Assembly: GCA_021030905.1 (NCBI GenBank)
Contig: JAGFMI010000029.1
Location: forward strand, 280,630-344,629
Length of the DNA: 64,000 bases
From: Pyrenula massariospora
Lineage: Eukaryota > Ascomycota > Eurotiomycetes > Pyrenulales > Pyrenulaceae
Reading direction: 5' to 3'
The notes under the pieces were generated by a model. The model ran no database searches and had not been told where the DNA came from. It saw only the letters and a program-made list of their open reading frames with translations. How positions within the stretch are numbered: the first letter of the stretch is position 1; each line of letters opens with the position of its first letter. Shown here piece after piece: positions 11,356 to 25,009 of the stretch. Position numbers and translations under genes: made by a program.

Positions 11356-12629
11356 ATGGCGTTCACAAAGTACATTCTTCCTGCTCTCGCGGTCGCTTCT
11401 ACAGCAGTCGGTGAGTTTTGAAATTTGGCATCTTGACGCCTTTGGCTGATTGGTGTAGCTCAATGCGGCCCTAAGGTTACGATCCAAAATCAAGGAGACG
11501 CCTCCGCCCTTCAAAACTGCCAGCAGATCAATGGTGATGTGACCATCGCCCCTCAGACCGGTGGACAGATCCAGCTGAATGGAGTTCAATCCATCAGCGG
11601 CGACCTGGTCATTAACAATGCTACACAACTCACAGCCATCACCTCGGATCAATTGTCCTCGATCGGCGGCCGATGGGTGATGAACGATCTGACGATTCTT
11701 TCTACGGTTCAGATGGACTCACTGACAGAAGTTGGTACAATCTTATGGACGGCTCTTCCCGCGCTGCAAGCTTTGTCTTTCAGCCAAGGGATTTCAAAAG
11801 CCAAAAATGTCGGCATTAGCAACACTCAGCTCAACAACTTGAATGGCATTGAGCTTCAGACGGTAGGCAGCCTTGACATCAACAACAACAACTTCATGAC
11901 CGAGATCAACGTCAACAACCTGAAGAACATCACCGGTATCACCAACTTTGGCGCCAACGGAGAGATGCTCAAGATCAGCTTCCCGAATTTGGTCGGTGCT
12001 GGCAACATGACTTTCCGCAATATTAGTGACTTGAGCATGCCATCTCTGGAGCGTATCAATGGTGCTTTGGGTCTTTTCTCGAATGGCTTCTCCTCTTTCG
12101 TCACCCCGAATTTGACCATCATTGATGGTGACTTTGGTATCCAAGACTGCGAGCAGCTCAATAACCTCTCCATGCCAGTCCTCAAGGGTGTCGATGGTGG
12201 TTTTGGATTGTCTGACAACACCAAGCTTTCCGACCTGACTGGATTCCCCCAACTTCAAGTCGTGTCTGGTGCCGTCGACGTCAGCGGGTCCATCAAACAG
12301 TACGTACAAGAACTGGGGAGGTACAATTTTGGGCTAACCTATATAGATTCTCGCTACCCGCTTTAAAAGATGCACGTGGTCTTTTCAACTTCCAAACCAC
12401 CGAAACCTTCGACTGCTCTGCCTTTGACAAGGATAATACCTCCAAAGTCATCAAGGGAAAATACACATGTGCAGGCAAGCAGCAACGGCCGGGCGGTGCT
12501 AACACCACCCCTACGCAAAGCGGCTCTGGCTCTCAATCCACTGGCAAAGGCGCAGCTGGCCACCTCGAGATTAACATTCCAGCAGCCGTCGGCTTAGGCT
12601 CACTGCTTGTCGGGATTTTGATGGTCTAA
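11356..12629 (+). CDS. ecm33: GPI-anchored cell-wall protein of the Ecm33/Sps2 family
   Basis: Three exons (11356-11410, 11459-12299, 12347-12629) encode 392 residues. A signal peptide occupies roughly residues 1-19 (MAFTKYILPALAVASTAVA). The body is a receptor-L-like leucine-rich region with recurrent SL-NLxxI and GxxxIxN units (for example GSLDINNNNFMTEINVNNL, and SMPSLERINGALGLFSN). A Cys-bearing segment (FDCSAF...YTCAG) follows, then a Ser/Thr/Gly-rich linker and a hydrophobic tail (INIPAAVGLGSLLVGILMV) that fits a GPI-attachment signal. Ecm33 family proteins sit in the plasma membrane and wall and are needed for wall integrity and correct mannoprotein structure. Intron 1 falls directly after the signal-peptide codons. 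The start ATG is the first in the likely leader. Confidence 0.9.
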
Positions 12630-13885
12630 AAATTGCACATTGGCGTTACTTCATTACTTAGGCCTGACTTGTTGGCAATGGGATCATGTGGTTTCTCAAT
12701 CAATGAACATCATCGAGCAGTTGAGCGCACACTCCTTCTCTCTGTAAATTTGACACATGTTATTAGGGTGGACGGGCATCATGACGTGGCGGCAAGTCGT
12801 GAGTCCTGTCGACTTATGGTGCAGGTCTCGACCAGGGCGCTAAGCATATTTTCTTAGCGCGGGTACACTCGTACTTTTAATAGACATTTCTCTCTTGTGT
12901 GTATCAGATTTGCCTATTGACGACTGAGCGCGTTGGTGTGCACGACCTTCCTTTCCGCTCTGGTGCTCGTTTGCATATTATAGCGCTCATTGCTGCATCT
13001 GTTTGATTGATGTATCATTTTCCAGAAATCAAGCGATGGGCTAAAGCGCGCTGCATATTACATGTACGGATCCTTGGCTACTGGACTCCCAACCCCCGCC
13101 ATCCCCTGCTCTCCCGATCCGAGCGTTATTGTGTAACTGTCCAAGCATTGCATGACCGTGGCGGCTCTGATGAGAGCCATTCCAGTCAGCGAGTCTGCAA
13201 GACCGTTAGAACCCAGACTGACAGCAAGAGGTCCCAGAGTCCTACACAAACTCGATTAGCAGGATCAAAATTCCGAGCATTTAGCATGTTGTGCACAGTA
13301 GCGATCGGAAGTATCCACACCCAAGGAGTGTTCAATGGCATTGGTCTCCACGAGCATCAGTCAAGGCTATTTGTGACCCTCGAACAAGTGCTGTCAAACC
13401 GGGCTGGTCGACATGAGCTGGTTTTGCATGGGTTCCATTTGCAGATCGGGCCATCCTGGATGAATCTAGCTTTGGAATGACAAAATGCTGGCAATGGTGG
13501 TGAAGTAAGGGATATTTTTTTGTACCCACCACTCACAGCTTAGAACCATTGTTTGTTTGATACTAGCAAGCTGTCTCTTTGTGCATCTGTTGAGGCGGCT
13601 AACCCCTCTCGTGCTGTTCAACGCCGCAGCCTCGAGATCCATTTGCGATTCATTTAGAAAAGATTCACTAGTCATGCGGTGCTTCGGGGAGGAGGCCTTC
13701 CTCTGTCGAAGCAACAGCGAGGGACCTAGTCATAGTAAAGGTTTAAAAGCCGGGCTCTCCTCATCTCTTTCTATCATATTTTCATGGTCAACTTGTTCTG
13801 CATTCCGCTTTTATTGATCAGTTTTTTCAGTTTTTCGATTGCTTTCCATCTACATCTCCTTTCGTTCACGAGAAGGACAACGACA
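12630..13885. other. Intergenic region between ecm33 and the bHLH-like gene
   Basis: No supportable gene. Short frames at 13.0-13.7 kb on both strands lack recognisable domains. The final 120 bases are T/C-rich with a TTTAAAAG element near 13,742, fitting the promoter and leader of the next gene. Confidence 0.35.
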
Positions 13886-15010
13886 ATGCTGAGCAAAGCG
13901 CCTGCTAATCCAGGCTTGCACGGACCTAGAGCTGATGGATCGAATACTGGACTCTCAATCCACGATCATGCTTACACGGGGGCTTTTCCATTTCCACAAG
14001 AGGTCTCTGGGGAGTTCCGAGAACCAAAGGGTCCAGGTCAAGACCGCATTTCTCTACCATCCCTGACCATGCGTAGGCCGGGAGATGTCAGCTCTTTTCA
14101 GACAGTGTCTGCCTCGGGTACTGAGAACTCAGATGGATGTCTCACTCAGACCAGTACAGCAGCGTCGTCACCTTCGCTTGACCGTCCTCGACTGACGCCT
14201 ATGAGCTCGTCAGCGTCATCTGTTCTGGACACATCTGTGCCTCATGCCGTAGCTGGGGGCCGAGAAGATATTATCAGCGAATTTGGTAGCAAACACGTGT
14301 CGCGTCAGGACGATGATTATTTCAAACGTTCGTATAACCTTGCCTGGTTGTATCAAGACTTCGGTCGAGTAGGGCAAGAAACGCAAGACATGCATGACAA
14401 CCTCTCCCATGGCGGATTGAAAATGCTAAACAATGGAAATTTACCGGATGATGAAGGCCATGAGATAGCCAAGGAGCTTGACCAATACCTAGGAGAATGT
14501 AGTCGCTCAAAGAATCCTGTCGGTCAAGAGCAGAAAAATCAGAAGGAAAATCCAGCAGTGGAAAATATCATGAAGGATGTCCGGAAAATCATGGGTAGGA
14601 AGTCTTCCCCCGGTCGTTCAACAAGACAATCCAAGGAACTTTGTGCGAGAGTGAAGGCTCTAATACTGTCCAAGACGGAATATATGACAGATGCCGAGAA
14701 AATCTTGGTTCTGCCAAAAGTCAGGGATAAAATCAAACACACCAGCACTGAGCGGGATAGACGATGGGAGCACAGATTCTATGTTGACTGCCTGCGACAA
14801 ATGGTCCCGCAGTCCTTCATGGGTCAAGTCACTGGCGCAGCCGACGCTGACCGAGCTGCGATCCTGAAGGGATCTGTTCAATGGCTAATTATTTTGATGC
14901 GGCTATGCATGGTGTTATTTCGCCAAAGCCCACGATCCAACCAGCAAGTAGAGAAGCTTCCTGGCATTGATTCTCTCTTAAAGACAAATCCTGCCAATAA
15001 CATGCGTTGA
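13886..15010 (+). CDS. Hypothetical protein with a C-terminal bHLH-like segment
   Basis: A single exon; 374 residues if translation starts at the ATG at 13886. An in-frame ATG at 13784 would add 34 mostly hydrophobic residues encoded by T/C-rich, leader-like sequence, so I prefer the inner start, though the longer form remains possible. The first two-thirds are Ser/Gly/Asp-rich and probably disordered. Near residue 285 the sequence HTSTERDRRWEHRFYVDCLR shows the H-x3-E-R-x-R-R pattern of a basic helix-loop-helix DNA-binding region. It is followed by QMVPQSFMGQV as loop-like sequence and DRAAILKGSVQWLIILMRL as a plausible second helix with the usual K-x-x-I/V-L spacing. A role as a transcription factor is inference; no gene name is recognised. 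The neighbours give no functional clue. Confidence 0.6.
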   Translation: MLSKAPANPGLHGPRADGSNTGLSIHDHAYTGAFPFPQEVSGEFREPKGPGQDRISLPSLTMRRPGDVSSFQTVSASGTENSDGCLTQTSTAASSPSLDRPRLTPMSSSASSVLDTSVPHAVAGGREDIISEFGSKHVSRQDDDYFKRSYNLAWLYQDFGRVGQETQDMHDNLSHGGLKMLNNGNLPDDEGHEIAKELDQYLGECSRSKNPVGQEQKNQKENPAVENIMKDVRKIMGRKSSPGRSTRQSKELCARVKALILSKTEYMTDAEKILVLPKVRDKIKHTSTERDRRWEHRFYVDCLRQMVPQSFMGQVTGAADADRAAILKGSVQWLIILMRLCMVLFRQSPRSNQQVEKLPGIDSLLKTNPANNMR

Positions 15011-16663
15011 CGTGATCATGTCTTGTCAGAGGAATATCTATGGGATCCTTGCGATATTGTCATATGTTGAACAATTCAATCTCGGGGGTTATTTTCGGAT
15101 TAGTTTGGACCATGTTCGAGCGAGCATACTCGTCATTTCTTCCTACAGTTCAAGAGAATGTCTGATCACTTGTGGCAGACGCGGGTTGTTGAAGCTGCAG
15201 TGGCTAGAGGCTGGTAGATTGGTGGGAGAAGCATTCCAGGCTATCAAGAGCCATGCTTCTGGAACGGCAAGCAATATAGAGTTCTTTTGGCAAGAACTTG
15301 TCGGAAATTTATCTTAACAAGCAGGATGTATATCCTGCTTTGGCATGTCTTGAAATGAGAGCGAGGCCCCTTAAACGTTCCGTTATGATAAATCGACCAT
15401 TGAAGTATCTGGTAAGCCCCGAGATGCTTGGTGTTCGAAAAGGTCGCTGTGTCCAACAGAAAAAATGTGATTCGCTAGTAACACAGTAGGGATATGCATT
15501 GGAGTTATGTATGTAAAAAGAGATGCTGTCTTGAAGTACGGTGATGGGAACTTCTTTACGCTCATCGTAATAGGGCGAGCATTAGGGTGACTGGGGCCAT
15601 TTGTGGCCGAGAAAGAGGGATGGAGTACGACGGCCCCAACCTGACACGCTGTAAAGAACAAGCACAGTTGATTCCAACACCGTCGTAAGCTTTGGGCCGG
15701 GCTAAACTAGAGCAGGATTCCGATCTGAACAACAGTGAAGCTTAAACTTCGGCCTCAGAGTTTTTGTATTCTTCAGCTCAGTAGGCTCCGTCCCGGAATT
15801 CATGAAAAAATCGACTCACATGTGAGTTCAAGAATGGCGTAGTAAATAAATTGCTTACAGAAAATCTGACTATATTGCCCGGTGGCAAGACACGCACTGG
15901 AATGGTCTAGTAGGGGAAATGCTAGTTAAGTCATCAGCCCTTCAAGCCGGTGGCTGGGGTCAAACAGTCATTGCGTGATTATGCTCAATGAGTTCTAAAG
16001 GTGGCTTAGAATTAGTAAATCCGGGAACGGTAGAGGATAGCTGGTAGACATTGTAAAGCATGCATAGAAGCGTTCTTCGGGGGCCACAAGTTGGAGGTGT
16101 TGGACGGCGCGACACGCAGGTATGATGGGGACCCTGGAGCCAGTACCATACGGAGAACGTGAGAGCTATTTGGTAGGCCAAAGCGTGCCGTGAAATCGAG
16201 AGACCCAAGAGGGCGTCCATTTCCATCAGATTGGGGCGAATACTTCCGATTTAGGGCTGGAAAGGTGTTGTTACCAACTGTCGCGGCAAACTTTCCCAAT
16301 CGGGTCCCTGCTGGTATTGTATGGCAAAAGACCAACTGACCTTATTAACCCGTACGCCTACAACGATTGCTCCAGTGGCCACCTCATACGCTCCCCCTCC
16401 TCGCTGCCTTCTCTTCTTTCTACTTAATTATTACCTTGAATCTCATTGACCAAGTGCCTTGTTTTCGACAATAGGTGTTTGCGTGGCTGCTGGATTGCGA
16501 CCTGTCTAGCGCCGCGACTGAAGTCCTCCTTTTCGACTTTGATCCTTGGCACCACTCTCTCGTTGACCCCAAAACCTGGTTACGATTCTAGACTGATTTA
16601 CTTCTCCGAGGCGACCGGCGCGCGCTTCATTCCCTATCTGATAATCCTCCCCGCCCACTCAAT
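15011..16663. other. Intergenic region upstream of the Anp1-type gene
   Basis: About 1.65 kb without a recognisable gene. A minus-strand frame at 15.96-16.34 kb of about 107 codons has an ATG but no signal peptide, domain or support. The segment 16,380-16,450 is C/T-rich, as expected for a promoter. Confidence 0.35.
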
Positions 16664-18089
<1,426 letters not shown>

Positions 18090-18865
18090 TCCAAGACACA
18101 GATTTACACCTTTGTTCTGAAAGACTTGTGCCCTTCTCCATGTCTCAAGATCTGCTTTATTTGACTATCATCTTGAAGGCGTTCGGGATCCAGAGAGCTA
18201 TTAGCCTCTGTGATGTGTGAATTGGGAAAACCTGTGAAGATCAACTTTTCTACGTTGTCAAGTATCATTTTTTTTGGCGTTTCGTCAATTCTTGTTCCAC
18301 GCCCCCAACGGGTCAGTAGGCTATTGTACCTATGCAAGATAGCAGGGCTTCGGTCTAGCAATGAAGGTGAAAGTAGTAATTCTGCTAGCCATAGCGTTTC
18401 TTATGATCTGTACTCGACCCTCTGAGGGTTGTTCAGTTTGCAATGCTTAAAGTCAGTAAGCTTTTCGTACGGCGGAACTTGTCCCGACGTGCGTCACGCC
18501 TCCTGTGATTTCCGTGCCGGCCAGTCTTGGGGCACCAACATTCCGACCCAGACATTATTCCAATCGTACAGCTGCTGTACCGTTCTTCGAAGTAGGTCTA
18601 TATCCGGAAATCCTGAGAATACCTTGAGAGTCAATTAACATCCCCTGGCGGCAGCCCGACAACCTCACGATATCATTTTTGCGACCCGAAGCCGCACGCG
18701 ACCATCGATGGCAAGGGCCCGAATCCTGCCTATCAAGACGCATTAGGACGCTCTAAACGGTGTGATATTCGCACTCTGAATCAGCTCGGCAGTCGGTCTT
18801 TCACCAGAAATGTGCGGACATTCACAGATGTGCAAGATATCGCATTGCATTCCTTCCCAATAACT
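18090..18865. other. Intergenic: promoter and leader of sepH
   Basis: No supportable gene lies between the two co-directional genes. An in-frame ATG at 18812 would extend SepH by 18 residues, but the resulting N-terminus is unlike the polar start expected, so it is treated as leader. Confidence 0.35.
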
Positions 18866-21800
18866 ATGGTCTCTCGCACCTCTGAACCTGTTGACGAAGT
18901 TCCGACCGTAAAACAGAGCAATGGCACACCAACGAAAGGGCGCGCTCAAAAAAGCTCCTCCAGCCCGGCAAAGAAGGAAGAGAAGCCAAAGGCAAAGGAT
19001 GTTACGGAGCTGAAAGACTATGTATGTACGCAAGGGAATCTAGTGTCACAATATTCTGAGCATAAAGTAGCAACTCGGTGACTGCCTTGGGAAAGGTGCA
19101 TTTGGATCCGTGTACCGAGCTTTGAATTGGGGCACAGGGGAGACTGTTGCCGTGAAGCAGATCAAGCTTGCGGACCTGCCGAAGAGCGAGCTTCGAGTGA
19201 TTATGGTAAATTGGTCCACCATAGCACGTCTCAAACGCTGACTTCTTTACAGCTAGAGATTGACCTGTTGAAGAATCTGGATGTGAGCTGTGAGATCAGC
19301 AATATGGTCAACTATTTACTGACTTTGGTAGCACCCCAACATTGTCAAATACCAAGGATCTGTGAAGACTCCAGAGACCTTGAACATCATCCTCGAGTAC
19401 GTCATACTTTTCCATGAACATTCGCCCGCTAATAGAATGATAGGTACTGCGAAAATGGCTCTCTCCACTCGATCTCAAAAAACTTTGGCCGTTTCCCTGA
19501 AAGCCTGGTTGGCCTGTACATGTCTCAGGTGCTGCACGGGTTGGTTTACCTTCACGAACAAGGCGTGATCCACCGTGATATCAAAGGCGCAAATATTCTT
19601 ACAACTAAACATGGATTGGTCAAATTGGCGGACTTTGGTGTGGCCAGCCGGACCACCGGTCTCCACGAGTCTTCTGTTGTAGGCACACCCTACTGGATGG
19701 CTCCTGAAGTCATTGAGTTGTCAGGAGCTTCTCCTGCGTCCGACATTTGGAGTTTGGGTGCTACGGTTATTGAGCTTTTGGACGGAAAACCACCGTATCA
19801 CAAGCTTCAGGCGATGCCGGCCCTCTTTCGTATCGTCAACGACGATCATCCCCCCTTGCCCTCCGGTGCTTCCCCGACTGTGATTGACTTCCTGATGCAA
19901 TGTTTTCAGAAGGATCCAAATCTGAGAGTGTCGGCTAAGAAGCTCTTGAAGCATCCGTGGATTCTTAACGCGAAGCGTGTCGATGCTGTCGTGCCCACCA
20001 AGCCGACACAATACGAGGAAGCCGTCAAGAGCGTGCAAGAATGGAATAATGCGCTAAAATCTCCAAATTCAGGCCCTGTACTGAGAGCTTCGAGACCGGA
20101 ATCATCCAGTCCTGACCAGCTCTATCCGCTTACAACTCCTGTCAAAGGGTTGGTTATCAAACCGCCCAAGAATGCCGCTGAAAAATTCCGGTCTCCTGAA
20201 ACTACTGCAGATGACAACTGGGACGACGACTTTGCTTCTGCGATCTCTCCTAGCGCTCTCCAGCTCCCTCATCTGAAACCGTATGATAATTTCGGCGGCC
20301 TTCTATCGTCAGACAAGCTCAAGGGGTTTGCTTCGATTGATAGTGTTGCTGAACAAGAAAACTATACCGACGAAGAGTTGACGTTGAAGAGCCCGATGCA
20401 ACTTAGCGAATCTGACGTGTTCCAAACCGTGCGACCAATCCAAGCCAAAGAAAATTCGCCAAAGAAACACTCAAGGATGAAGTCGGAGCCAAAATCCAAG
20501 AGAAAATCATCTCTTCCTTCAGCTCAAAATGTTACAAACTTGCAGAAGAACAGACCGCCTGCAATGAAACCTGTAAATACCCCTCGACCCACTAGAATGT
20601 ATCGTGAGAGTTCGGTCGAGGACTACTCGGACTTGCTGGCGGACAATGAAAAAGTTTTTGAGTCGAAATTTGGTAGTGTCCAGAAGGAGAATATCGAACC
20701 CCCCAAGCTTCTTGATTCTCCAAGCGTGACTGAATTGATCAAGTCGATGCGACCGCCAAAAGCGGGCGGAAGCCTGCGTCGGCAACCGGCACCGCGAGGA
20801 AAAATTTCAATGAGGCGGACAAGGTCATCTATTGAAATCCAAAAATTTGCCGAGAATGAAGAAGATGAAGACTTTTCAGACATTTTTGCTAACGGGCAGA
20901 AAGTTATCGAACACCCGGACAGTGAAGCTGGCTCCGAGCCAAATACGCTTATGCTAAGCTCGAAGATCTCCACCAATTCCTGGCTTGGGGATGGAGATGA
21001 CGAAGATGATCCCTTTGCCCAGCTCGAAGAAGGTGTAGCAGAAATGGACCTCGAAACCAACATTGCTCGAGACAAGCACGCTCGGCTTCGAACGGACGTT
21101 GAGAATCTTGTCGGCCAGCTAAAAGTTGCACAGGACGACAACGTGCTTCTGCAGATATCAGAAGATCTGATGAATATTTTCCCCGTCTTTCCAGACACCA
21201 AAGGTGTCATTGTAGGTACCCATGGTATGCTACCGATCCTAGAAATTCTAGAGACCTGTTTTCGTCTGGACATCATTTTAAATTTGCTCAAGATTGTCAA
21301 CGCCATCATTTTCAATGACACAGAAGTTCAGGAAAATCTATGTTTTGTGGGTGGCATACCAAAAATCAACAAATTTGCGTCCAAGAAGTTCCCCCGAGAG
21401 ATAAGACTCGAAGCTGCCGCTTTCGTCCGCCAGATGTACCAGACATCGACGCTTACTCTGCAAATGTTTGTAAGTGCCGGAGGATTGACTGTTCTTGTGG
21501 ATTTCTTGGAAGATGACTACGACGATGATCGAGAGCTGGTCCTCATCGGTGTCAACGGTATTTGGAGCGTGTTCGAATTACAGGGCTCAACTCCGAAGAA
21601 CGATTTTTGTCGTATCCTATCTCGCAATTCAGTTCTTGAGCCACTCTCTCTTGTCCTCAATCGCGTTTTGAGTGAAAATGGTGAGCATGGAGAACAGCGG
21701 GAGCTGGCTGAGCTCTGTGAAGCTCGCATTGCCAGCATTTTCTTCATCTTCTCTCAAGCGGAGAATTATGTCAAAGAGCTCGTCGCGGAACGGACGGTAT

Positions 21801-23467
21801 TACATCGTGTTCTCAAAGACCTTAAGAAGATGAGCCCACCACATCAGATCACAATGCTTAAGTTCATCAAGAACCTCTCAATGCTATCGACAACGCTTGA
21901 TGCACTCCACAATTCAAACGCTATTGACGTGTTGACGGACATTCTAAGCTCAGGCATGAATCAACCGCATTTTCGCGAGCTTTCTAACCAGATACTCAAC
22001 ACCATCTACAATCTGTGCCGACTATCGAAGCGCAGGCAAGAGGATGCTGCTTTGGATGGTATAATTCCTCTTCTAATCAAAATTGTCAAGCAAGAACGGC
22101 CTCTCAAGGAATTCGCGCTGCCGATTTTGTGTGACATGGCCCATTCAAGCAAAGCTGCCCGGCGCGAGCTGTGGCGGCACAAAGGACTGCAATTCTATAT
22201 CTCTCTCTTATCTGATCCGTACTGGCAAGTCACAGCCCTTGATGCTATTTTCACCTGGTAAGTCTCTACTGGACTCTAATCCGTTCCTCATACTCACTCT
22301 CTCAGGCTTCAAGAAGAAACTGCAAAGGTTGAGGATCATCTCCTCCATAACAGCCTCTTTTCACACGCAATTACCGCATCCTTCACCCATTCTAAGTCCC
22401 ATTACTTCGAAAACCTTCTTGACCCTCTTCAGAAGCTTCTTCGCCTCTCTCCTGCTCTCGCCTCATCAATGGCACGGTCACCCGAACTATTTTCACGTAT
22501 TTCGCAGAAGCTTGGCACGCAGAAACCGGCTGTGAGAGTCAATCTTCTTCGCATCGTTCGAGATATCTGTGAAGCTAGTGAAGATGGCGGTGGTCTTTTG
22601 ACAAGAGTTGATCTCCTTGAGACGATTCAAGATCTGGAGTTGAACGATCCGGCTGTTCTGGTGCGGAACATGGCTCAAGAACTTGTCCGTTCATGCGAAG
22701 CAAGCGAACAGGCTATACTGCACAACAATGGAGGTGCTAAGAAACGTGGGACAACCAGCAGCGTTGCTTCGAGTGTAAGTAGCGGCACTAGCTACGGGAT
22801 GGGGATGGGCATGCGTCGCACTAGCTCATCGACAACGCCACCTCACCTTCTGGAGCGACAGATGAGTAAGACTAGCATGCCTTCCTCGCCAGGAGTGGAG
22901 AGGCAACAACATCACCTTCATCATCGCAGCTCGATGAGCTATTTTGATAGCGCAGGAAATGTTGGTCAAGGAGTGGAGATGCGAATCGCGCAGACGCCAC
23001 GTCGAACCAGAGCCGGTCTCGGCGTAAATGGCAACGCCAGGTCACTGAATAAGGATGGGACTGGTAGCCCTGCGTATAGCTTAGGCCGCACCAGTACTAC
23101 ATCAAATTACAGTAGCAGTCGGGATGGGACCGCAGAAATTGCCGGTGTGGTTAAAAGCCGTTTGCCACGTACTGCGACAACGGCGTCGACTGTATCAACG
23201 GCATCTACGACTAGTTCTAGGGCGAGGACAGCTGTCTCAACAAGGCATAGTGTAATGGGCGACTTGGTGGACTTGGAGCGACAAAGAGAAGAGCCAGGCT
23301 TGAACGGACGATCAACGCCAACTGCACTGCCAACTATAAAACGGGATAAGGACAGGGGCAAGGATAACAACAAAGACCGCGATAAACGGACCAGAGAAGT
23401 TACTACAACTACGGCGAGGAGGGTGGCGAGAAGGCAGACGAGCGCTGGGGAGACAGGGTGGTCGTGA
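18866..23467 (+). CDS. sepH: Cytokinesis/septation protein kinase SepH (Cdc7-type, septation initiation network)
   Basis: Six exons (18866-19021, 19071-19205, 19253-19282, 19332-19396, 19444-22257, 22306-23467) give 1453 residues. The first four are tiny (one is 30 nt) and interrupt the kinase N-lobe. Kinase motifs are intact: GKGAFG at about 59-64, the lysine in VAVKQIK (81), HRDIKGAN (172-179), DFG (192-194) and GTPYWMAPE. After the domain come a polar, phosphorylatable linker with acidic clusters, an alpha-helical armadillo-like region at about 500-1110, and a Ser/Thr/Arg-rich tail ending in basic repeats. This is the layout of Aspergillus SepH and fission-yeast Cdc7, STE-family kinases at the spindle pole body that launch septum formation downstream of the Spg1 GTPase. 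The start was chosen at MVSRTSEP. Low-complexity stretches at 23.1-23.4 kb are part of the tail. Confidence 0.93.
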
Positions 23468-25009
23468 TCTCATCCAAGTCCCCGTTCTTTCTGATTTTCA
23501 ACTACGGATGACGTGGTGGGCCTGAGGGGCGGGAATATCACCAAAGGCAAACGGAGTTAGGAGCGTGTCGCAAAATACTGGGTTTTCTATACGGGTCGGG
23601 AGGTTTGATGTTTATTCTGCTTGGGAAACACGCGTTTGGTTGGGAAGAGAACATGGTAAAGAGCATCCATATATCACGTCTGTGTGTTGACTAGCAACTC
23701 GTAAGCTGTTGATAGCCTCGAGTCTTTGCACGTCAGCAAGAGAATGAATTTAGCGCTGGTAAATTTATTCTGCCAGTTTCCCTTTTAATACCTCTACAAT
23801 GCACAACAAGCCGCAGACCGAATACTCGTGTAGGTTTATGACTATAATAGATGTTTAGGTCCCTGTATAGAGAGAGACTCCGCGTGTGGCGGTAAACCTC
23901 CTACATAGCCTCCTTCTCACCTTTACCAAAATTGTTCCCATTGTAACCTACTTCCAGAGACAGACCATACGTTCTCGAATCTTGGCCACCCTGGCGTGCT
24001 TGATAAACCTTAGCGCTAATCTACAAAAGCGGTCTATTTTGTGTCGCTGTCACTGAGACTTCTTGTCTAAGGTGTCTGGCTTGTCACTGCTGCGAATATT
24101 TCAAGAGTTCATCTTTTGTATCTCCCTCTTTGGAGTTTTCAGTTGGATGCAGCTGCTATTGTAAAGTATGTTCACGTTTTTGCGCTCTGTCCAGCAGTAA
24201 GGCTGCGTAAGCCTTCTCTGGTCCTCTACGCCGCACGTCCCCAACTCACCGACCAACCTCCCTCTGTGCCGCTCTTCACGGCAAAATCTGAGCACCTTCG
24301 CGTACATAAATGTGGCTACTGAGCCGCAAACGGGCTCAGCTTTGATCACTACGGCGCAGAATACAAGACTTTATGCATCTGTTACTCCACGACGTCCTCG
24401 CATTCGACGGTCAACCCAGTCCTGATGTTGGGGGTATCGGAAAGGCGCTAGACTCGACGGCGGACTGTGGTCTCGCGGCGTCAATCCCACGCTACCTGAT
24501 GCAGCTGGTCCTCGCTTGCAACAAAATGTGTTTTTCCCATCTCTATCGTCTTCCACTGCAACTGAGGAGAGTTCTGTATTTTAATGGGCGATCGAGGGGC
24601 GTGTTGCCCAGTTATGCATGTCCCAACTGGCTCCTGGGACATTCGCAAAGCTGCGGCCTGGAATTTACTGCACTCATCTCGATACAAAGTGCTCTTGTGG
24701 ATCCAAAACGCGGCGCTTTTGTGTCTACTCTTGATCGATAATAGTCTGTCGTTGATGTTGTGATTCTGACGGCGAAGGAAGAGAGTGAGTGGGCAGTTGG
24801 CGTCACCTTGAAAGAGGAGATGCGCATATAAATATATCGTCCTGCCAAGGTGATCCTTTTTTCATTTCTTAACCCGAACAACAGCCTTCTTTCCTTTTCA
24901 TTTTCGGTCGTCTCGAGTGTGCCAAGAACTCTTTTCCACTTTAAAGCTCGTGAAGGCCTTGACCTTAATAGCAGGACTCAAGGTCACAGAAGGGCATTCA
25001 TCTTTCAAC
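23468..25009. other. Intergenic region at the left edge of the gene-sparse block
   Basis: About 1.5 kb with no recognisable gene, RNA or repeat. It includes the sepH 3' flank and the promoter of the next secreted-protein gene. Confidence 0.4.
24827..24837 (+). promoter_or_regulatory. TATA-like box upstream of secreted protein A
   Basis: TATAAATATAT lies 183 nt upstream of the ATG at 25010, a normal distance for a TATA element plus leader. It is one of several TATA boxes preceding secreted-protein genes in this block. Confidence 0.5.

Noticed and set aside
11794-12309. Minus-strand frame of 171 codons inside ecm33
   Set aside because: Shadow of the leucine-rich-repeat coding region, with Asp/Val/Gly periodicity mirrored from the sense repeats.
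15960-16335. Minus-strand frame of about 107 codons with an ATG
   Set aside because: No signal peptide, domain or conserved-looking segment; another minus-strand frame overlaps it; low-complexity context.
20623-21321. Minus-strand frame of 232 codons inside sepH
   Set aside because: Shadow of the real coding strand; Ser-rich because it is antisense to acidic and Lys/Glu-rich codons.
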